A stretch of 64,000 bases of DNA from Inquilinus limosus (GTDB lineage Bacteria > Pseudomonadota > Alphaproteobacteria > DSM-16000 > Inquilinaceae). How positions within the stretch are numbered: position 1 is the stretch's first letter; the number at the start of each line of letters is the position of its first letter. The translations under genes were made by a program, and so were the position numbers. Below the pieces are notes generated by a model. The model was not told the DNA's origin. It worked only from the letters and a program-made list of their open reading frames with translations, and searched no databases. The stretch covers positions 27,115 through 91,114 of the forward strand of contig NZ_NHON01000028.1 in NCBI RefSeq assembly GCF_002195995.1, written 5' to 3'. Positions 32,356-40,284 of this stretch are shown here, one piece after another.

Positions 32356-33930
32356 ATGCCCCGGATCTCCGATTCCGCGGCCACGGCACCCGCGCCCTCC
32401 GCCGGCCCCGGCCGGACGGAGAGCCTGCTGGTGCTGGCCGCCGTGTGCCTGTCGCTGCTGGCCCTGCCGTTCAACTTCACCGGCCCGGCCGTGGCCATGC
32501 CGGCGATCGCCCGGTCGCTGGGCGGCGACCCGGTCGCGCTGAACTGGATCACCAACGCCTTCATGCTGTGCTTCGGCAGTACGCTGATGATCGCCGGCGC
32601 CCTGGCCGACAGCTTCGGCCGCAAGCGCGTGTTCCTGATCGGGCAGCTGGTGTTCCTGGCCTCCTCCCTGGCTCTGACCCAGGTGCGCGACCTGCTGTGG
32701 CTCGACCTGCTGCGGGCGCTGCAGGGCGGCGCCGGCGCCGCCGCGTTCTCCGCCGGCCTCGCCGCTTTGGCGCAGGAGTTCGACGGGGCGGCGCGGACCC
32801 GTGCCTTCAGCCTGATCGGCACCACCTTCGGCATCGGCCTGGCCTTCGGCCCGCTCTTGTCCGGCTGGCTGGTCGAGGCCGCGGGCTGGCAGGCGATCTT
32901 CCTCGGCACCGCGCTGCTGGCCGCCGTCGGCCTCGCCGCCGGCTGGCGCTTCATGCGGGAATCCCGCGACCCCGGCGCCGTCGGCCTCGACTGGCCGGGC
33001 GCCGCCAGCTTCACCGCCGCCCTGTCGCTCCTGACCTATGCCGTGCTGCTGGCGCCGGAGCAGGGCTGGGGCAGCCCCTGGGTGATCGGCCTGCTGGCCG
33101 GCGCCGTGGTGCTGGGCGCGGCCTTCGTCGCGATCGAGACGCGGGTGGCGCGGCCGATGCTGGACCTGTCGCTGTTCCGCTTCCCGCGCTTCGTCGGCGT
33201 CCAGCTGCTGGCCGCGGCGCCGGCCTATTCCTTCGTCGTGCTGCTGATCCTGCTGCCGCTGCGCTTCGTCGGCATCGAGGGCTGGGGCGGGCTGGGCGCC
33301 GGCTGGATGATGATGGCGCTGTGCGGCCCGATGCTGGTGGTGCCGATGCTGGCGGCGCTGCTGACCCGCTGGGTCTCCGCCGGCGCCCTGTGCGGCGCCG
33401 GGCTGCTGGCGGCGGCCGCCGGGCTGGTCTGGCTGGCGCAGGTGCCGCCGGGCCTTCCCGGCGCGGCGATGGTGCCGGCGCTCTTCGTGATCGGCCTCGG
33501 CATCAGCCTGCCCTGGGGGCTGATGGACGCGCTGGCGGTCAGCGTCGTGCCGAAGGAGCGCGCGGGCATGGCCGCCGGCATCTTCAGCACCACCCGGGTG
33601 GCGGGGGAAGGCATCGCCCTGGCCGTGGTCGGCGCCATCCTGGCCGGGCTGTCCCGGTCCGGGCTGGGCGCAATCCTCAGCCCGGCCGATCCGGCGGCGC
33701 TGACCCTCGCCTCGCAGCGCCTGGCGATGGGCGACCTGGCGCAGGCCGCGGCGGCGCTGCCGCAGGCCGGGCCGGCGCTGCTGGTCCGCGCCTATGGCGA
33801 CGCCTTCCACGGCCTCTGCTTCGTGCTGGCCGCGATCACCGTGGTCACCGCCGCCGTCGTCTTCGGCTTCCTGTCGCGCCCGGCCCGGCCGGAACCGGCG
33901 CTGCAGCCGGCGGAGGCCGCCGCGGAGTGA
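32356..33930 (+). CDS. MFS efflux transporter (DHA2/EmrB-QacA type)
   Basis: 524 residues with about 14 hydrophobic segments. Motif A-like loop GALADSFGRKRVFLIGQLVFL (about 75-95), motif C-like segment GTTFGIGLAFGPLLSGWLVE (about 156-175) and the extra central pair of helices characterise the 14-TMS drug/proton antiporter family. The start is uncertain: ATG 32356 has GAG nine bases upstream; an in-frame ATG at 32326 would add ten residues. It is probably regulated by the divergent LysR protein. Substrate range unknown; typical members export dyes, detergents or antibiotics. Confidence 0.87.
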   Translation: MPRISDSAATAPAPSAGPGRTESLLVLAAVCLSLLALPFNFTGPAVAMPAIARSLGGDPVALNWITNAFMLCFGSTLMIAGALADSFGRKRVFLIGQLVFLASSLALTQVRDLLWLDLLRALQGGAGAAAFSAGLAALAQEFDGAARTRAFSLIGTTFGIGLAFGPLLSGWLVEAAGWQAIFLGTALLAAVGLAAGWRFMRESRDPGAVGLDWPGAASFTAALSLLTYAVLLAPEQGWGSPWVIGLLAGAVVLGAAFVAIETRVARPMLDLSLFRFPRFVGVQLLAAAPAYSFVVLLILLPLRFVGIEGWGGLGAGWMMMALCGPMLVVPMLAALLTRWVSAGALCGAGLLAAAAGLVWLAQVPPGLPGAAMVPALFVIGLGISLPWGLMDALAVSVVPKERAGMAAGIFSTTRVAGEGIALAVVGAILAGLSRSGLGAILSPADPAALTLASQRLAMGDLAQAAAALPQAGPALLVRAYGDAFHGLCFVLAAITVVTAAVVFGFLSRPARPEPALQPAEAAAE

Positions 33931-33954
33931 TCCAGCGTCGTCAGAGACTGTCTC

Positions 33955-34122
33955 TCAATGTGGCGGGTGGATCGAGAGGATGTACAGGGCGTGGATGATG
34001 CCGGGGATCCAGCCCAGGATCGTCAGGATGATGTTCAGCCGCAGCTCGTCCCCCGCGCCGATGTCGAGATAGACGGCCAGCGGCGGGCACAGGAAGGCGA
34101 GGATGTAGAGGAGCGTGGTCAA
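33955..34122 (-). CDS. YqaE/Pmp3-family small membrane protein
   Basis: 55 residues starting at TTG (34122), read as (M)TTLLYILAFLCPPLAVYLDIGAGDELRLNIILTILGWIPGIIHALYIL. This matches the two-helix Pmp3/UPF0057 family end to end (LAFLxPPLAVxL, LNIxLTxLGWIPGIIHAxY). Family members are stress-related inner-membrane proteolipids affecting membrane potential. No ATG fits the family N-terminus; TTG with GAGG eight to eleven bases upstream is the best start. Longer upstream in-frame codons do not resemble the family. Confidence 0.88.
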   Translation of the reverse strand: MTTLLYILAFLCPPLAVYLDIGAGDELRLNIILTILGWIPGIIHALYILSIHPPH

Positions 34123-34279
34123 TGACCGGCCTCGGTTGTTGATCCCGCCCTTGCCTAGCGCCCCCCGCCGGCCGGGACAATGCCGGGGGCGTAACGATTT
34201 GTTGCCCTTTGTTGCATCGGCCCTGTGGCATGCCGCTTGCTGATCCCGTCCCGATGGCGCGGCGGTCGCGCCGACAGGG

Positions 34280-35095
34280 ATGGGGCACGGGATGTCGTTG
34301 CGGAACTGGGGAATGGGGCTGTTCTGCGGCCTGGCGGTCGTGATGGGGCTGGCCGGGGCGGTGCGGCCCGCTGCCGCCGACGCGCTGGACGACGTGCTGG
34401 CAGCCAAGGTGATCCGCATCGCCGTGCCGCAGGATTTCCCGCCCTTCGGCTCGGCCGGGCCCGACCTGCAGCCGCAGGGCTACGACATCGACATGGCCAC
34501 CCTGATTGCCCAGGATTTGGGCGTGGCGGTCGAGCTGGTGCCCGTGACCAGTGCAAACCGGCTGCCCTATCTGCAGACCCACAAGGTCGACCTGATCATC
34601 TCCAGCCTCGGCCGCAACGCCGAGCGCGAGAAGGTGATCGACTTCACCAGCGCCTATGCGCCGTTCTTCTCCGGCGTGTTCGGCCCGGCCGATTCGACCG
34701 TGGCCAAGGCCGAGGACCTGGCGGGCAAGACCGTCGGCGTCACCCGCGGCGCGCTGGAGGACCTGGCGATCTCCAAGATCGCGCCGGCCGACGCCGACAT
34801 CGAACGGTTCGAGGACAACAACACCACCATCGCCGCCTTCCTGTCGGGCCAGACCGAGCTGATCGCCACCGGCAATGTCGTCGCCGCCGCGATCCTAGCG
34901 CGCGACCCGGCGGTGCGGCCGGAGCCGAAATTCATCCTCAGCCAGTCGCCCTGCTTCATCGGCCTGAACAAGGGCGAGCCGAAGCTGCTGGCCAGGGTCA
35001 ACGCCATCATCGCCGCGGCGAAGCAGGACGGGCGGCTGGACGCGATCAGCAAGAAATGGCTCGGCGCGGCGCTGCCGGGCGACCTGCCGGTGTAG
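34280..35095 (+). CDS. Amino-acid ABC transporter substrate-binding protein
   Basis: 271 residues. Signal peptide about 5-35 (WGMGLFCGLAVVMGLAGAVRPAAA-D), then a type-II periplasmic binding fold of the polar-amino-acid family 3: IRIAVPQDFPPFGSAGPDLQPQGYDIDMATLIAQDLGV, NRLPYLQTHKVDLIISSLGRNAEREKVIDFTSAY, KTVGVTRGALEDL, DAISKKWLG. First gene of a binding-protein/permease/permease operon with no ATPase in the window. ATG 34292 is an alternative start. A palindromic repeat follows the stop. Confidence 0.9.
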   Translation: MGHGMSLRNWGMGLFCGLAVVMGLAGAVRPAAADALDDVLAAKVIRIAVPQDFPPFGSAGPDLQPQGYDIDMATLIAQDLGVAVELVPVTSANRLPYLQTHKVDLIISSLGRNAEREKVIDFTSAYAPFFSGVFGPADSTVAKAEDLAGKTVGVTRGALEDLAISKIAPADADIERFEDNNTTIAAFLSGQTELIATGNVVAAAILARDPAVRPEPKFILSQSPCFIGLNKGEPKLLARVNAIIAAAKQDGRLDAISKKWLGAALPGDLPV

Positions 35096-35114
35096 TGACT
35101 GCCAGACCGGCATT

Positions 35115-35243
35115 CCCCCTCACCCTCCCGCCGCCAACGCGGCGGGCCCCTCCCTCTCCCCGAGGAGAGGGAGAAAAGCGCCGGCCACCGACACCTCTCC
35201 TTGGGGAGAGGTCGAAATCGCAAAGCGATTTCGGGTGAGGGGG
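35115..35243. repeat. Palindromic intergenic repeat, family B, between binding protein and permease
   Basis: Runs from CCCCCTCACCCTCCCG to TTCGGGTGAGGGGG, with inner hairpins CCGCCAACGCGGCGG, CCTCTCCTTGGGGAGAGG and GAAATCGCAAAGCGATTTC. Its reverse complement aligns block for block with 50653-50768. It sits 19 bp after the binding-protein stop. Confidence 0.85.
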
Positions 35244-35286
35244 CGAGCACCGCTTTCAACGGCCACGCACGAGGCGAAGCCCCACC

Positions 35287-35961
35287 TTGACCATCCAGTT
35301 CCACTTCGCCGACCTGCTCGGCTATGGCGGGCTGATCCTGCGCGGGATCGGGCTGACCATCCTGCTGACCCTGATCGCCATCGCCGGCGGGTTGGCGCTG
35401 GGCGTGCTCGGCGCCCTTGGCCGCCGCTCGCGCCGAGCACCCGTCCGGTTCGTGGTCGGCGCCTATGTCGAGCTGATCCGCAACACGCCCTTCATCATCC
35501 AGCTGTTCTTCGTCTTCTTCGGCCTGCCGCGGCTGGGGCTGCGGCTCGGCAGCGTCGAGGCGGCGCTGCTGGCGATGATCGTCAATCTCGGCGGCTATTC
35601 GACCGAGATCGTGCGCGCCGGGCTCGACGGCGTCGGCCGCGGGCTGTGGGAGGCCGGGGCCAGCCTGGGCCTGTCGCGCTGGCGCACCTTCCGGCTGGTG
35701 GTGCTGATCCCGGCGCTGGAGACGGTGTACCCGTCCCTGACCGGCCAGTTCGTCATCATCATGCTCGGCTCCTCGGTGGTGTCGCAGATCGCGGTGCGCG
35801 ACCTGACCTTCGCCGGCAGCTTCATCCAGTCCCGCACCTTCCTCAGCTTCGAGACCTATCTCGTGGTCGGCGCGATCTACCTGGTCCTCTCCGTCGTCCT
35901 GCGCCGGCTGGCGGACCGGGTCGGCCGGCGCCTGTTCCGCCACCGGCAGGTGCCCGCATGA
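35287..35961 (+). CDS. Amino-acid ABC transporter permease 1 (HisM/GlnP type)
   Basis: 224 residues, five or so membrane segments. Family 3 permease blocks: GIGLTILLTLIAIAGGLALGVLGAL, YVELIRNTPFIIQLFFVFFGLP (the RGTP-like motif) and the cytoplasmic EAA loop GLDGVGRGLWEAGASLGLSRWRTFRLVVLIPAL (about 117-149). The start is TTG at 35287, giving MTIQFHFADLLGYGG, with GAGG upstream; no ATG is suitably placed. It overlaps the second permease by four bases. Confidence 0.9.
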   Translation: MTIQFHFADLLGYGGLILRGIGLTILLTLIAIAGGLALGVLGALGRRSRRAPVRFVVGAYVELIRNTPFIIQLFFVFFGLPRLGLRLGSVEAALLAMIVNLGGYSTEIVRAGLDGVGRGLWEAGASLGLSRWRTFRLVVLIPALETVYPSLTGQFVIIMLGSSVVSQIAVRDLTFAGSFIQSRTFLSFETYLVVGAIYLVLSVVLRRLADRVGRRLFRHRQVPA

Positions 35962-36611
35962 CCGGCTTCACCACCTGGGACATCCTGCGCAACCTGCTGC
36001 TGGCGGCGCGCTGGACCATCGCGTTGAGCCTGATCGCCTTCCTCGGCGGCTTCCTGCTCGGCGCCGGCCTGCTGCTGCTGCGCCTGTCCGGCCGGCGCTG
36101 GGCCCGGCGCGCGACCGGGCTGTACGTCCAGCTGTTCCAGGGCACGCCGCTGCTGATCCAGCTGTTCCTGTGCTTCTTCGGCCTGGCGCTGGTCGGGCTC
36201 GACCTGCCGCCGCTGGCCGCCGCCGCGGTGGCGCTGACCCTCTACGCCGCCGCCTTCCTGTCGGAGATCTGGCGCGGCGCGGTCGACAGCGTGCCGCGCG
36301 GCCAGTGGGAGGCGGCGCGGGCCCTGGCCCTGACCTGGCCGCAGCGGCTGCGGCTGGTGATCCTGCCGCAGGCGCTGCGCGTCGCCATCGCGCCCACCGT
36401 CGGCTTCCTGGTGCAGGTGGTGAAGGGCACGGCGCTGGCCTCGGTGATCGGCTTCGTCGAGCTGACCAAGGCCGGCACCATCATCGTCAACGCCACCTTC
36501 GACTCCGCCCGCACCTACGGCTTCGTCGCGCTGCTCTACTTCGCCCTGTGCTATCCGATCGCGCTCGCCGCGACGGTGCTGGAGCGGCGGCTGGCCCGCG
36601 GCACGCGCTAG
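35958..36611 (+). CDS. Amino-acid ABC transporter permease 2
   Basis: 217 residues. Same family: AARWTIALSLIAFLGGFLLGAGLLLLRL, YVQLFQGTPLLIQLFLCFFGL and EAA loop GAVDSVPRGQWEAARALALTWPQRLRLVILPQAL (about 110-143). Forms a heterodimeric channel with the preceding permease. ATGA overlap with that gene. The expected ATPase (HisP/GlnQ type) is not downstream; the next gene is a mechanosensitive channel, so the ATPase must be elsewhere. Confidence 0.9.
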   Translation: MTGFTTWDILRNLLLAARWTIALSLIAFLGGFLLGAGLLLLRLSGRRWARRATGLYVQLFQGTPLLIQLFLCFFGLALVGLDLPPLAAAAVALTLYAAAFLSEIWRGAVDSVPRGQWEAARALALTWPQRLRLVILPQALRVAIAPTVGFLVQVVKGTALASVIGFVELTKAGTIIVNATFDSARTYGFVALLYFALCYPIALAATVLERRLARGTR

Positions 36612-36683
36612 CCCCTCCGCGCGACGCCCGTTGCCACCGGCCGCGCGGCGCGACAGCATGCGTGCAGGGGACGGGAGGGGCGG

Positions 36684-38783
36684 ATGCGCTGGTTTCGAGG
36701 CTTGTTGATCGCGATGCTGGTTCTGGCCGGGGCAACGGCCTGGGCGCAGCAGGCGCCCACACCGGCGGCGGAGCCGCCCCCACCGGCCGCCGTCCAGCAG
36801 CTGCTCGACCTGCTGCGCAACCCGGAGGTGCAGGCCTGGCTGGCACAGAAGCAGGCGCAGCCGGCCGCCGCGGCGCCGGCTGCCGCGGCCCCGCCGCCCG
36901 GCATGGACGAGATCGACATGATGCGGATGCAGACCCGCAGCAAGCTGCATTGGTATGTCGAGACGCTGCGCGGCCTGCCGAGCATCCTGGCCGCGGTCGG
37001 AACCCGGATCGGGGGGGCCTTGGCCGAGCTCGGCGTGCTCGGCCTGGTCCTGGCGGTCGGCGGCTTCGTCGGCACCGGCATCCTGGCCGAATGGCTGTTC
37101 CGGCGCCTGACCGCCTCGATCCGCGGCCGCCTGATCCACACGCCCGGCGCCGGGATCGGCGAGCATCTCACCGTCTTCGCCGCCCGCCTCGTCTTCGCCG
37201 TCGGCGCGTTGGTCGCCTTCGCCGTCGGCAGCCTCGGCATCTTCCTGATCTTCACCTGGCCGCGCGGTTTCCAGCACCTGGTGCTGGCGCTGCTCGCCAT
37301 CGTGCTGGTCGCCCGGCTGGCGCGGGCGGTGCTGCGACTCGGCCTCGCCCCCGGCCGGCCGGAGCTGCGCCTGGTCGCGGCGCCGGAGGCGGCGATCCCG
37401 GCGATCATGGCCTGGCTGATCGCGATCCCGACAGTGATGATCGGCGGCATCTTCCTGGCCCGGCTGATGCGTCGGCTGGACGCGCCCGACGACGCCGCGC
37501 TGCTGATCCGCGAGTTGACCTCCTTCCTGGTGCTGGGCCTGGTCGTCGCCTTCACCTGGGTCCGCCGGGCCTGGGCGGATGGTGAAGGCGTCAAGCACGA
37601 CCTCGGGCGCTGGGTGGTGACGGCGGCGATGGCCGCCGCCGCGGCGCTGGTCGCGCTGGGCGCCGCCCGCGCCGCGATCACCGTCTTCGTCCTGGCGCTG
37701 CTGCCCTGGGGCCTGCGCCAGATCCGCGAGGCGGCGCGGTCGGTGGCGTCGCCGGATTCGGTCGAGGGCAAGGACAGGCCGCTGGCCATGCTGCTGGAGC
37801 GCACGGCCCAGGCGCTGGTTATCCTCAGTGCCCTCGCCTATCTGGCGCAGCGCTGGGGCGTCGATTCGATGCATGCGATGATGGCGGCTGAGGAGCCCGG
37901 AGCGATGGCGCTGCGCGCCGCGCTGCGCATCGTCCTGACGCTGATCGTGGTCGACCTGCTGTGGCATCTCGGCCGGGCCGTGATCGACCACCATCTCAGC
38001 CGGTCGACCGCGGCGATGTCGGCGACCGACGCGGCGCACCAGTCACGGCTGCGCACCCTGCTGCCGCTGTTCCGCAACGCCTACTTCGTCACCCTGGCGA
38101 CGGTAGCGGCGCTGGTGGTGCTGTCCTCGCTCGGCATCGACATCGGGCCGCTGCTGGCCGGCGCCGGCGTGATCGGCCTGGCCATCGGCTTCGGCGCCCA
38201 GACCCTGGTGAAGGACATCGTCTCCGGCGTGTTCTTCCTGCTCGAGGACGCGTTCCGGGTCGGCGAATATGTCGAGATCGGCAGCCTGAAGGGCACGGTC
38301 GAGGCGATCTCGATCCGCTCGCTGAAGCTGCGCCATCAGCGCGGCGCGCTGCAGACCGTGCCGTTCGGCGAGGCCCGGGCGATGACCAATCTCAGCCGCG
38401 ACTGGGTGGTGATGAAGATGGAGTTCCGCGTGCCCTTCGACACCGATGTCGAGCAGGTGCGGAAGATCGTGAAGAAGATCGGCGCCGAGATCGCGGCCGA
38501 TCCGCAGCTCGGGCCGCATCTGATCGATCCGCCCAAATCCCAGGGCGTCCGGCGGATCGAGGAGTTCAACATGGTGGTCGGGATCAAGTTCATGTCACGG
38601 CCGGGCGAGCAGTTCCTGATCCGCCGGATGCTGTACCAGCGCATCCTCGAGGAGTTCGATGCCGCCGGCATCCATCTCGCCCGCCGCGACGTGGTGGTGC
38701 GCAACCCGGACGGCAGCGAGGCCGACCCGGCGGTGGCCGCCGCCGCCATCGCCGCGACCGGCGGCGGTCCGGCGCCGGGGTGA
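36684..38783 (+). CDS. Large mechanosensitive channel (MscS family, multi-helix)
   Basis: 699 residues. Signal peptide about 1-22 (MRWFRGLLIAMLVLAGATAWA-Q), an Ala/Pro-rich periplasmic stretch (about 22-75), about ten membrane segments, then the MscS core: pore helix VIGLAIGFGAQTLVKDIVSGVFFLLEDAFRVGEYVEIG (about 498-535) and the beta domain GTVEAISIRSLKLRHQRGALQTVPFG. Opens on membrane tension and releases osmolytes. It belongs to the larger YbiO/YnaI-type subclass. GGGAGGGGCGG precedes the ATG. Its end lies 4 bp from the opposing lipoprotein gene. Confidence 0.9.
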   Translation: MRWFRGLLIAMLVLAGATAWAQQAPTPAAEPPPPAAVQQLLDLLRNPEVQAWLAQKQAQPAAAAPAAAAPPPGMDEIDMMRMQTRSKLHWYVETLRGLPSILAAVGTRIGGALAELGVLGLVLAVGGFVGTGILAEWLFRRLTASIRGRLIHTPGAGIGEHLTVFAARLVFAVGALVAFAVGSLGIFLIFTWPRGFQHLVLALLAIVLVARLARAVLRLGLAPGRPELRLVAAPEAAIPAIMAWLIAIPTVMIGGIFLARLMRRLDAPDDAALLIRELTSFLVLGLVVAFTWVRRAWADGEGVKHDLGRWVVTAAMAAAAALVALGAARAAITVFVLALLPWGLRQIREAARSVASPDSVEGKDRPLAMLLERTAQALVILSALAYLAQRWGVDSMHAMMAAEEPGAMALRAALRIVLTLIVVDLLWHLGRAVIDHHLSRSTAAMSATDAAHQSRLRTLLPLFRNAYFVTLATVAALVVLSSLGIDIGPLLAGAGVIGLAIGFGAQTLVKDIVSGVFFLLEDAFRVGEYVEIGSLKGTVEAISIRSLKLRHQRGALQTVPFGEARAMTNLSRDWVVMKMEFRVPFDTDVEQVRKIVKKIGAEIAADPQLGPHLIDPPKSQGVRRIEEFNMVVGIKFMSRPGEQFLIRRMLYQRILEEFDAAGIHLARRDVVVRNPDGSEADPAVAAAAIAATGGGPAPG

Positions 38784-38787
38784 GGTC

Positions 38788-39705
38788 TCAGCCCCCCGGC
38801 ACCATGATGTGCGGCGGCAGCGGCTCCAGCCCCGGCGCGCCGAGGTAGCTGACCACCGGCCGCTTCGGGTCGTCCTTGCGGTACTCGCCATAGATCGCCC
38901 CCGCCCGGCACTGCCGGTCCATCGCCGGGGTCCGGCCGTCGCGGTGGATCCAGACCTTGGAGCCGACGCGGGTGAACCGGATCAGCCCGCCCTGGCCCGG
39001 GAGCGCCGAAGGGGTGCCCGGATCGGCCAGGTACAGCCGGTCGCGGCCGCCGATCGCCCCGTCGCGCAGGTCCGGCAGCGGGAAGCGGTCGTGCAGGTCC
39101 TGGCGGACGCCGGTCAGCGCCAGGGCGCATTCGCGGCCGTTGCGGTCGAGGGTCAGGAAGACGTTGACCTCGCCGACATACTGGGCCGGCAGCACATACA
39201 TGGTCCAATAGGGGCCGTCGTAGCGGCCGCCCCATTGCGCCCCGTCGATCGCCGCCGTCAGGGTGCGCAGCATGCCGAACTGGCGCGACTGGATGCAGCC
39301 GATGTCGGCGCCGCACTGGTCGACCCAGCGCCGCACGGCCGTGCGCATGGCGCCAGTCTCGGCCTTGCCGACGGCGGCCGGGCCGGCGATCTTCCAGCCC
39401 TGGATGCCGTCGAGCTGCCGGTCCAGCCACAGCGCGGTCGGCGACCCGCAGATCGCGCGCTGCGACGGGGTCAGCCGGCCGGAGGCGCAGCCGGGGCCGG
39501 CGCCGATCTCGGCGACGGCGTCGGGCGGCGACGGCTCGGGCATCGCTGCGACCCGGGGCATCGGCGACGTGATGCCGGGGATGACCGTGCCCGGATAGGG
39601 CACCGCGGTCAGCGGCCCTTCGGTGACCAGCGGCGCTTGGGAGGTGGTAACGTTGCCACAGGCGGCCAGAAGAAGGCACGCCACCAGGCAGAGTCTGTAT
39701 GTCAT
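38788..39705 (-). CDS. Putative lipoprotein with LprI-like cysteine pattern
   Basis: 305 residues. Lipobox LLLAAC at about 11-16 (MTYRLCLVACLLLAAC-G) marks a lipoprotein. The middle part CASGRLTPSQRAICGSPTALWLDRQLDGI and WVDQCGADIGCIQSRQ (about 73-145) resembles the DUF1311/LprI pattern (Cys spacing, predicted disulfides); the C-terminal half (YWTMYVLPAQYVGEVNVFLTLDRNGRECALAL, GGLIRFTRVGSKVWIHRDG) is not recognised. A periplasmic or outer-membrane role, perhaps lysozyme-inhibitor-like, is possible but unproven. Confidence 0.6.
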   Translation of the reverse strand: MTYRLCLVACLLLAACGNVTTSQAPLVTEGPLTAVPYPGTVIPGITSPMPRVAAMPEPSPPDAVAEIGAGPGCASGRLTPSQRAICGSPTALWLDRQLDGIQGWKIAGPAAVGKAETGAMRTAVRRWVDQCGADIGCIQSRQFGMLRTLTAAIDGAQWGGRYDGPYWTMYVLPAQYVGEVNVFLTLDRNGRECALALTGVRQDLHDRFPLPDLRDGAIGGRDRLYLADPGTPSALPGQGGLIRFTRVGSKVWIHRDGRTPAMDRQCRAGAIYGEYRKDDPKRPVVSYLGAPGLEPLPPHIMVPGG

Positions 39706-39956
39706 GGCCGTTCGTCCCGCTCGTGGTCGAGGACAACAGCGACGGCTGGGAAGATCCAGTCGAGCCGGCTTGAAATCTGCGGCCGGCGCGCCTCGATTTC
39801 GGTCAACGCATCGTGTGTCAAATAAATCCTAAGAATCGCATGCTTAAGATAAGGTTAATTGTCGGTTTTGTCTTGAGGGAACTGCAACCAAAAATCAGAT
39901 AAAGATTGATGCTTTTTGTATGGATCGCGGCCTGAAATACTGGCCGGCCATGGTGC
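39706..39956. other. Intergenic region with AT-rich island
   Basis: About 250 bp without a gene; 39815-39930 is AT-rich. It lies between the divergent lipoprotein gene and a decayed peptidase fragment. It may carry the lipoprotein promoter and the original peptidase promoter region, though no clear boxes were recognised. Confidence 0.35.
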
Positions 39957-40252
39957 ATCTCGCTCTATGCCGACGTCCGGTCCCATGGCCGCACCGGGCT
40001 GATCGCGGTCCCCAATGCCGGCGACGGCGGAGTCCCGACCCGGGCCGCCGCCGATCGCCGCGCTGGCCACCGCCTGCTGGTTGTCGGCTATGATGACGGC
40101 CTGTGCGCGGTGCAGCTTCGGCCTGTGCGCGGTGCAGCTTCGGCCCGTGCCGGGGCATCGGCTGGGCCGGCAGCGGCGACCATATGTGGATGACCTACGA
40201 CACCTTCCAGGCCTTGGCCCAGGGCAGCGCTACTTCATTGATAAGGGCTGAT
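39957..40252 (+). pseudogene. Remnant of a papain-like (C1A) cysteine peptidase, C-terminal part
   Basis: One frame reads SLYADVRSHGRTGLIAVPNAG (from about 39960) and then AGHRLLVVGYDDGLCAVQL, resembling the catalytic-His region of C1A peptidases (GGHAVLxVGYDD). After a 22-bp tandem duplication at 40098-40141, the expected Asn-region sequence continues in another frame as GIGWAGSGDHMWMTYDTFQAL, like the family ending (NSWGxGWG...G.mWM.YD.F). No start codon, no catalytic Cys region and no intact Asn motif remain. The duplication shifts the frame by one but removing it does not by itself restore a full motif, so further decay is likely. Confidence 0.5.
40098..40141 (+). repeat. Exact 22-bp tandem duplication
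   Basis: The unit GGCCTGTGCGCGGTGCAGCT(TC) occurs twice head to tail. It lies inside the peptidase remnant, and 22 is not a multiple of three, so it shifts the frame. Confidence 0.9.
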
Positions 40253-40284
40253 TCCGTTCACCCGCAGCATCACAGGAGCATGTA

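Noticed and set aside
40098-40141. Tandem 22-bp repeat considered as a CRISPR or iteron
   Set aside because: Only two head-to-tail copies with no spacers, lying in a peptidase remnant.
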